A stretch of DNA of 64,000 nt from Megasphaera stantonii (GTDB lineage: Bacteria; Bacillota; Negativicutes; Veillonellales; Megasphaeraceae): assembly GCF_003367905.1 (NCBI RefSeq), contig NZ_CP029462.1, forward strand, positions 930,001-994,000, read 5' to 3'. Below are positions 54,840-61,745 of the stretch, piece by piece. The position numbers and the translations under genes were made by a program. Numbering within the stretch: the first letter of the stretch is position 1; each line of letters begins with the position of its first letter. The notes beneath the pieces were generated by a model. The model saw only the letters and a program-made list of their open reading frames with translations. It was not told where the DNA came from and made no database searches.

Positions 54840-55862
54840 TTATCGGTATAACAGCAATATATCCTCAGGCCGCACGCCCAACGTATCGGCGCGCCCGCCT
54901 TCGGCCAGCCAGACGAGGGGCGGCGCGTCGGGCCTCTGGCCGTCGCAGCGAAAGGCGACCAAGGTCCCAAAGGGCAGCTTCGTCTCTTCTGTAATCGAAA
55001 CGGCGTGCGAATTGACGGGCACGGCTGGGCTGAACGAACGCTCCCGGATGCCGACGGCGCATAATTCATCCTTCACGTCGCAGGCCGCCGTAAATTCGCA
55101 GTTCCACGACGGCACGAAGACAGTCCTCCGCCCCGTTTTCCGGGCTGGCGCGATGTTGCGGCAACCCATGAGGGACGCCGCCGTCTTCGATTGGGGTTGG
55201 GCGAATACAGCGTCCCGCTCGCCGATGATGTCGATGCGCCCGTCATGGAGGACGGCGATGGTGTGGCACAGGCGGTACGCTTCTTCGTAGCTGTGGGTTA
55301 CGACGACGACATCCTTGTCGAATTGGCGCAGCACGCCGGTCAGTTCTGCCATGACCTGTTCCTTCAAGGCGTCATCCAAGGCGCTGAAGGGCTCGTCCAG
55401 CAGCAGAATATCCGGCTCGTTGACCAATATGCGGGCCAGGGCCACGCGCTGCTGCTGCCCTCCCGACAGCTGGGACGGCTTATGGTGTTCTAGTCCCGTC
55501 AAGCCGAGCCGCTCCATCATCGCCGCGACGATGGGACGCCGTTCGCTCCGGCCGACATGCCGGCGGACGCCGCAGGCGATATTTTCGGCCGCCGTCATAT
55601 TGGGGAATAAGGCGTAATGCTGAAACAAATAGCCGACGCGCCGCTCCTGCACCGCCAGATTTACGCCCGTTTCCCCGTCGAAAAAGACGCGGTTCCCGAC
55701 GGCGATGCGCCCCCGGTCGGGACGCTCGATGCCGGCGATGCACTGCAAGGTCTTGCTCTTGCCGCTTCCCGACGGCCCCAGCAGGCCCAGCACGCCGCAG
55801 GCCTGAAATTCCACGTCCAGGCAAAACTGACCGAGCCGTTTATAACACTGCACGTCTATCAC
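54840..55862 (-). CDS. modC: Molybdate ABC transporter ATPase
   Basis: 340 residues from the GTG at 55862 (AGGAGG seven bases before; overlaps modB). Walker A GPSGSGKSK with Lys in place of the usual Thr/Ser at the last position, signature LSGGQQQRVALARIL, Walker B ILLLDEPFSALD and VTHSYEEA. A C-terminal TOBE-like region (about 250-340) probably binds molybdate. It powers ModB. Confidence 0.9.
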   Translation of the reverse strand: MIDVQCYKRLGQFCLDVEFQACGVLGLLGPSGSGKSKTLQCIAGIERPDRGRIAVGNRVFFDGETGVNLAVQERRVGYLFQHYALFPNMTAAENIACGVRRHVGRSERRPIVAAMMERLGLTGLEHHKPSQLSGGQQQRVALARILVNEPDILLLDEPFSALDDALKEQVMAELTGVLRQFDKDVVVVTHSYEEAYRLCHTIAVLHDGRIDIIGERDAVFAQPQSKTAASLMGCRNIAPARKTGRRTVFVPSWNCEFTAACDVKDELCAVGIRERSFSPAVPVNSHAVSITEETKLPFGTLVAFRCDGQRPDAPPLVWLAEGGRADTLGVRPEDILLLYR

Positions 55863-56530
55863 GACCAAACCTCCTTCCGGCGGCGTTTCCGTTCCATCAG
55901 GCTGACCGTCACCAGGACGGCGGCGCTGATCGCGATGTTGACGAGAACCCAGATGAAGGCGCCGTACTCGTCGTTCGTCCGCCACAACTGATACACCGTC
56001 GTCGATATCGTCGCCGTGTTCTTGGGAATATAGCCGATGAGCATGCTCGTCGCGCCGTATTCCCCCAGCGCCCGGGCAAAGGCCAGGACGAGGCCGGCCA
56101 AAATACCCTGCTTGCAATAGGGCATGCGGATGCGCCAAAAAATATACGTATTAGATAATCCCAGGGTCTGCCCGCTCCAGGCCAGTGTCTCGTCAAAACT
56201 TTCAAAGGCGCCGCGGGCCGTCCGGTACATGAGGGGAAAGGCGACGACAGCCGAAGCCGCGACGCCGCCGTACCAGGTCATGACCAAGGGAAAACCTATA
56301 TCGTACAGGAACATGCCGACGGGATGGCGCAGGCCGAATACCAGCAGCAGGAGCCAGCCGCATACCGTCGGCGGCAGGACCAGGGGCAGCGTCAGGACTA
56401 CGTCGAGGACGCCCTTGACGAGGCGCGGCGCTTTCGCCACATAGTAGGCGGCGGCGATGCCGCAGAAAAAGACGAGGACCGACGAAATCGCGGCGATGCG
56501 CAGGCTGTTCCAAAGGGGATACCAGTCCAT
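55859..56530 (-). CDS. modB: Molybdate ABC transporter permease
   Basis: 223 residues with five to six hydrophobic segments; LPLVLPPTVCGWLLLLVFG and the EAA-loop ARALGEYGATSMLIGYIP are standard ModB sequences. Inner-membrane channel for molybdate. It starts 3 bases before the modA end-region and overlaps modC by 4 bases. Confidence 0.94.
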   Translation of the reverse strand: MDWYPLWNSLRIAAISSVLVFFCGIAAAYYVAKAPRLVKGVLDVVLTLPLVLPPTVCGWLLLLVFGLRHPVGMFLYDIGFPLVMTWYGGVAASAVVAFPLMYRTARGAFESFDETLAWSGQTLGLSNTYIFWRIRMPYCKQGILAGLVLAFARALGEYGATSMLIGYIPKNTATISTTVYQLWRTNDEYGAFIWVLVNIAISAAVLVTVSLMERKRRRKEVWS

Positions 56531-56533
56531 GCC

Positions 56534-57367
56534 TTACCCTGCCCTGCTGAAGCCGACATCTTCAAAGACGGCCATAGCCTTTTCGCCCTGAAGATAGGTG
56601 AGGAAAGCCTTAGCCGCATCCTGATGGGCGCTGGTCTTCAATACGGCCGCCGGATAGACGACCTGCCCGCACATGTCCTTCGTCGCTTCGCCGACGGGCT
56701 TCAAGCCGGCGCTGTAGGCGTCGGTACCGTAAATGACGCCGCAGTCGGCGCTGCCTTCCTTGACCTGCGTCGTGACTTCCTTGACGTTCGAACCGTACGT
56801 GATACGGCCCTGCTCAGCAATAGCCTGTTCGTCTAGCCCGTAATAAGCCAATATCTTCTGTGTATACTGGCCTACGGGCACGTCGCTGTTGCCCATGACC
56901 AGGCGGATGGAGCCGTCTTCAAGCTTCTGCGCCATGTCGTCGAAGCTGGCAATCTGCTTTGGATTTCCCTCCGGCGTCGCTAAAACGACCTTGTTTTCCA
57001 GCAAATCAATCCGCGTCCCCGGAAGCACAAAATCCAGCCGTTCCGGATTAGCCCGTTCATCCTTCGACGCATCGAGCTGGTCCATCTGCTTCTGGGCCGC
57101 CGAAATGAATACGTCGCAGGCCGCGCCGTTTTGAATCTGATGCTTCAGCGTCCCTGACGAGTCAAAATTATAGACGATTTCTACATCGGGATGCTCCTGC
57201 TGATACGCCTTAGCGATTTCGTTCATCGTCTCAGTCATGCTGGCCGCCGCAAAGACGGTGAGCATTGTCTTCCCATGCTCCGCTCCGTTTTGCCCGCCGC
57301 AGCCGGCCAGTACGGCCATGCCCGCAAGCAGCAGCGCGACGCCCAACGCGCGTTTCCACTTCATCAT
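56534..57367 (-). CDS. modA: Molybdate-binding lipoprotein
   Basis: 277 residues: lipoprotein signal (lipobox VLAGC, Cys about residue 23), then the ModA fold with VFAAASMTETMNEIA, YNFDSSGTLKHQIQNGAACDVFISAA and NSDVPVGQYTQKIL, i.e. the Ser/backbone oxyanion site. Captures molybdate or tungstate in the periplasm. Directly followed by modB (3 bases). Confidence 0.94.
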   Translation of the reverse strand: MMKWKRALGVALLLAGMAVLAGCGGQNGAEHGKTMLTVFAAASMTETMNEIAKAYQQEHPDVEIVYNFDSSGTLKHQIQNGAACDVFISAAQKQMDQLDASKDERANPERLDFVLPGTRIDLLENKVVLATPEGNPKQIASFDDMAQKLEDGSIRLVMGNSDVPVGQYTQKILAYYGLDEQAIAEQGRITYGSNVKEVTTQVKEGSADCGVIYGTDAYSAGLKPVGEATKDMCGQVVYPAAVLKTSAHQDAAKAFLTYLQGEKAMAVFEDVGFSRAG

Positions 57368-57397
57368 ACAGCCATCCTTTCCATTACGCTCCCGGCC

Positions 57398-58330
57398 TCA
57401 TCGGGCGCAGTCGCCGCCGTCGCCGCGGAGCAAATCCAGTCCATGAGGAATCGTATCTAAAAAAACGTCCATACATTCCCGGCAGGCCTTGGGGCTGCCC
57501 GGCAGGTTGACGATAAGGGTCTTGCCGCGAATGACGCTGACAGCCCGGGAAAGCATGGACCGCTTCGTCACGGCCAGGGATGCGGCCCGCATAGCCTCGG
57601 CGATGCCCGGAGCCTGCCGCGTCGCCACAGCGAGAGTCCCTTCGGGCGTCATGTCGCGCGGCCCGAATCCCGTGCCGCCTGTCGTCAAAATCAAATCCAG
57701 CTGCCGCTGGTCGGCCAACCGCATCAATTCCTTTTTGAGAGGCTCCATGCCGTCGGGCAGCAGCAGCTCCTCTACGACGTCGTAGCCCCGCTGCCGCAGC
57801 GCTTCGGCGACGACAGGGCCGCTTTCGTCCTTGCGCTCGCCGCGGCTGCCCTTATCGGACAAGGTAATCACCGCCGCCTGATAGGGCCTCTTTCCCCACC
57901 GCGGTTCCACGACGATTTCGTCGCCAGGACGGATGACGCCGCCTTCCAGCACACGGGCGAAGACGCCCTCACGAGGCATGATGCAGTCGCCCACGGCCTG
58001 ATAAATGGCGCAGTGGCTATGGCATTCCTTGCCGATCTGGGTCATTTCCAGCAAGACGTCGCCGCATCGAAACAGCGTGCCTACAGGCAGAGACGAAAAA
58101 TCAATGCCTTCGGCGACGATATTCTCGCCGAAATCGCCGTACGATACAGGCGCGCCGCGGCGGCGGAATTCTTCTATTTTTTCCAGAGACAACAAACTTA
58201 CCTGACGGTGCCAAGGGCCGCCGTGGGCGTCGCCTTCAATCCCCCAATTCACAAGACAACGGACAAAGGGCTCCGGCCGCTTCTGCGTCCCCTTGACCTT
58301 GCTCGTACAAACAGCTCTTACAATTCCCAT
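57398..58330 (-). CDS. MOSC-domain / MogA-like fusion protein
   Basis: 310 residues from the ATG at 58330 (GGAGG six bases upstream, inside the moaA end). Residues 1-140 are a MOSC domain (GDAHGGPWHRQVSLLS, GDFGENIVAEG, CHSHCAIYQAVGDCIMPREGVFA with Cys residues); residues 155-310 are a MoaB/Mog domain (VITLSDKGSRGERKDESGP, LILTTGGTGFGPRDMTPEGT, VNLPGSPKACRECM). The Mog part adenylylates molybdopterin; MOSC parts bind or carry sulfur/Moco. The fusion suggests handing over of the cofactor within one chain. Confidence 0.9.
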   Translation of the reverse strand: MGIVRAVCTSKVKGTQKRPEPFVRCLVNWGIEGDAHGGPWHRQVSLLSLEKIEEFRRRGAPVSYGDFGENIVAEGIDFSSLPVGTLFRCGDVLLEMTQIGKECHSHCAIYQAVGDCIMPREGVFARVLEGGVIRPGDEIVVEPRWGKRPYQAAVITLSDKGSRGERKDESGPVVAEALRQRGYDVVEELLLPDGMEPLKKELMRLADQRQLDLILTTGGTGFGPRDMTPEGTLAVATRQAPGIAEAMRAASLAVTKRSMLSRAVSVIRGKTLIVNLPGSPKACRECMDVFLDTIPHGLDLLRGDGGDCAR

Positions 58331-58331
58331 A

Positions 58332-59297
58332 CTAGCCTCCAATTTCATTCATAGCCTTCCGTTCCGTCACAGCCTGACCCTGTCCAAAGCAATGCCGGGC
58401 CGGTTTGCGGAGTATGGCCTGCTCTATGGCCTGCGCCAGCAAGCCTTCCCCTTGGCCGGAGCGGACGACAGCCCGTAAATCCACGCCGTTGTCGTAGCAG
58501 AGGCAGGGCTTTAAAAATCCTGTGCTCGTCAGCCGCAGGCGGTTGCACTGCCGGCAGAAGACGTGCGAATTGGCCGCGATCATCCCAATATATCCTTTCA
58601 GCCTGCGGCTGGCGTAATACGCTGCCGGGCCGTTGCCCCGCCGAACTGACAGGGGCGCTAAATCGGGATAAGCGCCGCGCAGGACCGCCAAGGCCTCGTC
58701 GGCGCTGCCGCCCTGCTGGTATGCGCCGCAGCCGATGGGCATGAGCTCGATAAACCGCACGTCCACCGGCAGCTCTTCTGCCAAACGGGTCAGGGGCGCA
58801 AGCTGCTCCTTCGTCTCGGCCAGCAGGACGGCGTTGATCTTTGTCGGCAAGCCCGACGCCGCGCACTGCCGAAGCGCCTGCAGCACCTCAGGCAGGGCGT
58901 CGACGCCCGTAATAGCCCGGTACTGGACCCTGTTCAGGCTGTCCAGGCTGATGTTCACGCCGTTTACGCCGATGCGCCGCAGCTCCGGCACTACCTGCGC
59001 CAAGAGCCAGCCGTTCGTCGTCACCGTCACGGACTCAACGCCCGGCAAGCTCCGCAGCTCCCGTATAAAGCCGACGGCTCCTTTGCGAACGAAGGGCTCG
59101 CCGCCTGTGACCTTGAACTTCGTAATGCCGACGCGCAGGGCCGCCCGGCAGATTTCCATGATTTCTTCATAATGCAGGACATCTCCATGTCCCACAGAGG
59201 ATATGCCGTCGGGCATGCAGTAACGGCAGCGCATGTTGCAGCGGTCCGTAATCGAAATGCGCAGGTAGTCGATACGGCGTCCAAATGTATCTATCAT
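58332..59297 (-). CDS. moaA: GTP 3',8-cyclase (radical SAM)
   Basis: 321 residues. The radical-SAM motif CNMRCRYC (about 20-27), GGEPFVRKG, and the second cluster C-x2-C-x13-C in CRQCNRLRLTSTGFLKPC. First step of molybdenum cofactor synthesis: GTP to 3',8-cyclo-GTP. It overlaps moaC by 4 bases. Confidence 0.96.
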   Translation of the reverse strand: MIDTFGRRIDYLRISITDRCNMRCRYCMPDGISSVGHGDVLHYEEIMEICRAALRVGITKFKVTGGEPFVRKGAVGFIRELRSLPGVESVTVTTNGWLLAQVVPELRRIGVNGVNISLDSLNRVQYRAITGVDALPEVLQALRQCAASGLPTKINAVLLAETKEQLAPLTRLAEELPVDVRFIELMPIGCGAYQQGGSADEALAVLRGAYPDLAPLSVRRGNGPAAYYASRRLKGYIGMIAANSHVFCRQCNRLRLTSTGFLKPCLCYDNGVDLRAVVRSGQGEGLLAQAIEQAILRKPARHCFGQGQAVTERKAMNEIGG

Positions 59298-59785
59298 ACC
59301 GCGTCCTGTCCGTCAAAAGAAAAATATCCGCTTTTGCCGCCGATTTTTTCCAGCAAATGAATATCCCTAATCACCATCCGCTTATCGACGGCCTTGCACA
59401 TATCGTATATCGTAAGCAGAGCCGCCGACGCGCCCGTCAGGGCTTCCATTTCCACGCCCGTCTGCCCCTGGCATTTGACGGTGCAGCGGCATTCGATGGC
59501 TCCTTCTTCGTCGTGAAAGATGAAATCGACGGCGCATTTGCTTAAATTTAATATGTGACACAGCGGGATGAGCTCGCTCGTCCGCTTCGCCCCCATGATG
59601 CCGGCGACGCGGGCCGTACCGAGGACGTCTCCCTTGACAATCGTTCCAGCCGTCACCGCCTCATAGCATTCCCGGCTCATGACGATACGCCCGGCCGCCG
59701 TCGCTTCTCGCGCCGTCGCCGCCTTGCCGCTCACGTCGACCATGACGGCGTTTCCTGTATCGTCTATATGGGTAAATCCTTCCAT
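59294..59785 (-). CDS. moaC: Cyclic pyranopterin monophosphate synthase
   Basis: 163 residues from the ATG at 59785 (GGAGGG upstream): MVDVSGKAATAREA, GIMGAKRTSELIPLCH, ECRCTVKCQGQTGVEMEALTGAS and the end MVIRDIHLLEKIGGKSG. Converts cyclo-GTP to cPMP. Lies between the MoeA-like gene and moaA. Confidence 0.97.
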   Translation of the reverse strand: MEGFTHIDDTGNAVMVDVSGKAATAREATAAGRIVMSRECYEAVTAGTIVKGDVLGTARVAGIMGAKRTSELIPLCHILNLSKCAVDFIFHDEEGAIECRCTVKCQGQTGVEMEALTGASAALLTIYDMCKAVDKRMVIRDIHLLEKIGGKSGYFSFDGQDAV

Positions 59786-59793
59786 AGTCCCTC

Positions 59794-60813
59794 CTATTTT
59801 CCAAAGCCGCAGTTCGGAAAAGTACATACGGGGCAGTTCAGGCACAGCCCGCCTTCGCCGAGGCGCGCCAGCTCGTCGGCTTTGACTTCCACGCCGGCAG
59901 CCAGCGACGGCAGAACCAAATCAAAAATCGTCCGCTTGCTGTACATGACGCAGCCCGGCAAGCCGGCGACGGGACGGCCGTCGCCCGTATAGGCCAGCAA
60001 AAACATTGCTCCCGGCAGCACCGGCGCGCCGTACGACACGATGCGCGCCCCCGTATTCTTGATAGCCAGCGGCGTCTGGTCGTCAGGGTCGACGCTCATG
60101 CCGCCCGTGCAGAATACCATATCGACGCTCTGAGCCAGCATATCCTGAATCGCCGCCGTAATGGCCGCCGGGTCGTCGGCCAGCGTGACGTGCTGCGTCA
60201 CGGCGATGCCGTACTCAGCCAGCTTGTCTTCGATGACCGGCGTAAACGTATCGGCAATGCGGCCCTTAAACACTTCGCTGCCCGTCGTGACGACGCCGGC
60301 CGTCTTAGCCGTAAAGGGCAATACGTTGAACAACGGCTCCGTTCCGGCCGCTGCCTTGGCCGCTTCCATCTTCGCCTTGGAAATGACCAGGGGGATGACC
60401 CGCATCCCTGCCAGTACGTCGCCTTGTTTGACGGCAAAGCCGCCGTGGCGCGAGGCAATCATCATTTCACCTAAGGAATTGACGGCCTGCAAGCCCTGCC
60501 AGCGAATCGTAAGCAGGCCGTTGCGGTCGGCGATAAGCTCGATTTTCCCTTCCTTCGCTTCCGTGGCATGCATGTTCGCGCCCAGGGAAATGTCCCGCAG
60601 GATGGCCGCCGCATCGTTTTCATGAAGCGTCGAGTCGTCGCACTCCCATATATATACGTGCTCCTTGCCGACAGACAGCAGCACGGGAATATCTTCCTCC
60701 CGAATGATATGGCCCTTGCGGAATACGGGCCCCTTGGACACGCCTTTTATGATCTGCGTAATGTCGTGGCACAATACGTGGCCTACGGCCTCTTCTGTCT
60801 TGATTTTCTTCAT
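59794..60813 (-). CDS. MoeA-like molybdopterin-binding protein with Cys-rich tail
   Basis: 339 residues. N-terminal EEAVGHVLCHDITQI and GPVFRKGHIIREEDIPVLLSVGK resemble MoeA-type domains; the MoCF domain (about 165-310) has TTGSEVFKGRIADTFTPVI, VFCTGGMSVDPDDQTP and VAGLPGCVMYSKRTIFD. It should bind molybdopterin and may insert metal. The C-terminus holds four cysteines in CLNCPVCTFPNC, which normal MoeA lacks and which could bind Zn or Fe-S. Shorter than MoeA (about 400). Confidence 0.82.
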   Translation of the reverse strand: MKKIKTEEAVGHVLCHDITQIIKGVSKGPVFRKGHIIREEDIPVLLSVGKEHVYIWECDDSTLHENDAAAILRDISLGANMHATEAKEGKIELIADRNGLLTIRWQGLQAVNSLGEMMIASRHGGFAVKQGDVLAGMRVIPLVISKAKMEAAKAAAGTEPLFNVLPFTAKTAGVVTTGSEVFKGRIADTFTPVIEDKLAEYGIAVTQHVTLADDPAAITAAIQDMLAQSVDMVFCTGGMSVDPDDQTPLAIKNTGARIVSYGAPVLPGAMFLLAYTGDGRPVAGLPGCVMYSKRTIFDLVLPSLAAGVEVKADELARLGEGGLCLNCPVCTFPNCGFGK

Positions 60814-60814
60814 A

Positions 60815-61192
60815 TCACACCTCGCCTGCTTTTATCTTTTCCAGTTCTTCGCGGCTGAAAAAGCGGTCGAACTGTTCCGCCGCCACGGCTTTAACCGCTT
60901 CCTCCATGTCGTCGTACCGCCGCAGTACCGCTTCGCCCTGGGCTGTCAGGACCGACCCGCCGCCGCGCTTGCCGCCGACGCGGCATTCCGTCAGGGGAAA
61001 TCCCCAAATGCGCTCGGCCTCGCGGATGACCGTCCAGGCCTTGGAGTAGGACATATCCATCTGCCGCGCCGCGCCCTGGAGGGAACGGCAGTCCCGCACG
61101 CCCCGCAGCAAGGCCGCCACGCCGGGCCCAAAGGCCTTTTTATCGGCCAGAATGCGCACCGTCACCTTGCAGTGCAATTCTCTCTCTTCCAT
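60815..61192 (-). CDS. modE: ModE-like molybdate regulator, DNA-binding domain only
   Basis: 125 residues: a LysR/ModE-type winged helix (GVAALLRGVRDCRSLQGAARQMDMSYSKAWTVIREAE, VGGKRGGGSVLTAQG). The TOBE molybdate-binding domains of E. coli ModE are absent, so molybdate sensing must be different or supplied by a partner. First gene of the operon, so it may control its own transcription. Confidence 0.88.
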   Translation of the reverse strand: MEERELHCKVTVRILADKKAFGPGVAALLRGVRDCRSLQGAARQMDMSYSKAWTVIREAERIWGFPLTECRVGGKRGGGSVLTAQGEAVLRRYDDMEEAVKAVAAEQFDRFFSREELEKIKAGEV

Positions 61193-61238
61193 CGTAAGAT
61201 TCTCCTTATCGTTATTCTCGCATACGAATATCGGATTC

Positions 61239-61251
61239 TATACAAAGTATA
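61239..61251. promoter_or_regulatory. Candidate operator upstream of modE
   Basis: TATAC-AAA-GTATA is a perfect palindrome about 47 bases before the modE start, close to the region where its promoter must lie. The link to ModE is inference from position. Confidence 0.35.
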
Positions 61252-61254
61252 AAC

Positions 61255-61291
61255 GAAAACGCCCGGACAATCAACTTGTCCGGGCGTTTTG
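61255..61291 (-). terminator. Terminator after the zinc-finger gene
   Basis: AACGCCCGGACAA and its complement pair perfectly around a 4-5 base loop, followed on the minus strand by TTTTCGTTTAT. Confidence 0.85.
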
Positions 61292-61304
61292 CTCTCCGTC
61301 TTAT

Positions 61305-61739
61305 TTACGGCTTTGCCCTGTATGTTTGTACATTTTTTCTATGCAAGGAAAACCATTGCTTGCGGCAGTCGGCGCTGCAGAAGGCCGTCCGCCTGTCCTT
61401 GGCGTCCCGTATTTCCACGAGGACGCCGCAGTTCCGGCAATAGAAGCTATGCTGTACGGGCTGGGACTCCACGTTCTTGGAATGCTTCCAGTACAGCCGC
61501 TCGCAATGGGGCGAGCAGAATTTTCTCCGCTTATCCGCTCCTTGCGTCACGACGACCCACTTGCCGCAGCGGATGCAGCGGAAGGAGCGCAGCGTCTTTC
61601 CTCCGGCTCGCTGAGACGGCGGCGCTTCGTCCCGATGGCGGTAGGCGTAACGCCGGCATGCCGCGCTGCAGTACCGCTCCGTCGCGCGGTGCGCCGTAAA
61701 GACCTTGCCGCAGACCGGGCATTTCGCTTCCCGTTCCAC
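61305..61739 (-). CDS. Small protein with three tandem zinc-finger-like modules
   Basis: 144 residues. Three repeats of C-x-x-C followed after about 14-18 residues by C-x-x-x-C: CPVCGK..CSAAC (about 7-28), CIRCGK..CSPHC (55-80), CRNCGV..CSADC (100-125). They resemble treble-clef/FCS-type fingers. The linkers are very basic, which suggests nucleic-acid binding. The GTG start at 61739 lies six bases after the autotransporter stop, with GGAG only two bases away, so translation may be coupled. I do not recognise a named family. Confidence 0.7.
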   Translation of the reverse strand: MEREAKCPVCGKVFTAHRATERYCSAACRRYAYRHRDEAPPSQRAGGKTLRSFRCIRCGKWVVVTQGADKRRKFCSPHCERLYWKHSKNVESQPVQHSFYCRNCGVLVEIRDAKDRRTAFCSADCRKQWFSLHRKNVQTYRAKP

Positions 61740-61745
61740 TGCTCC

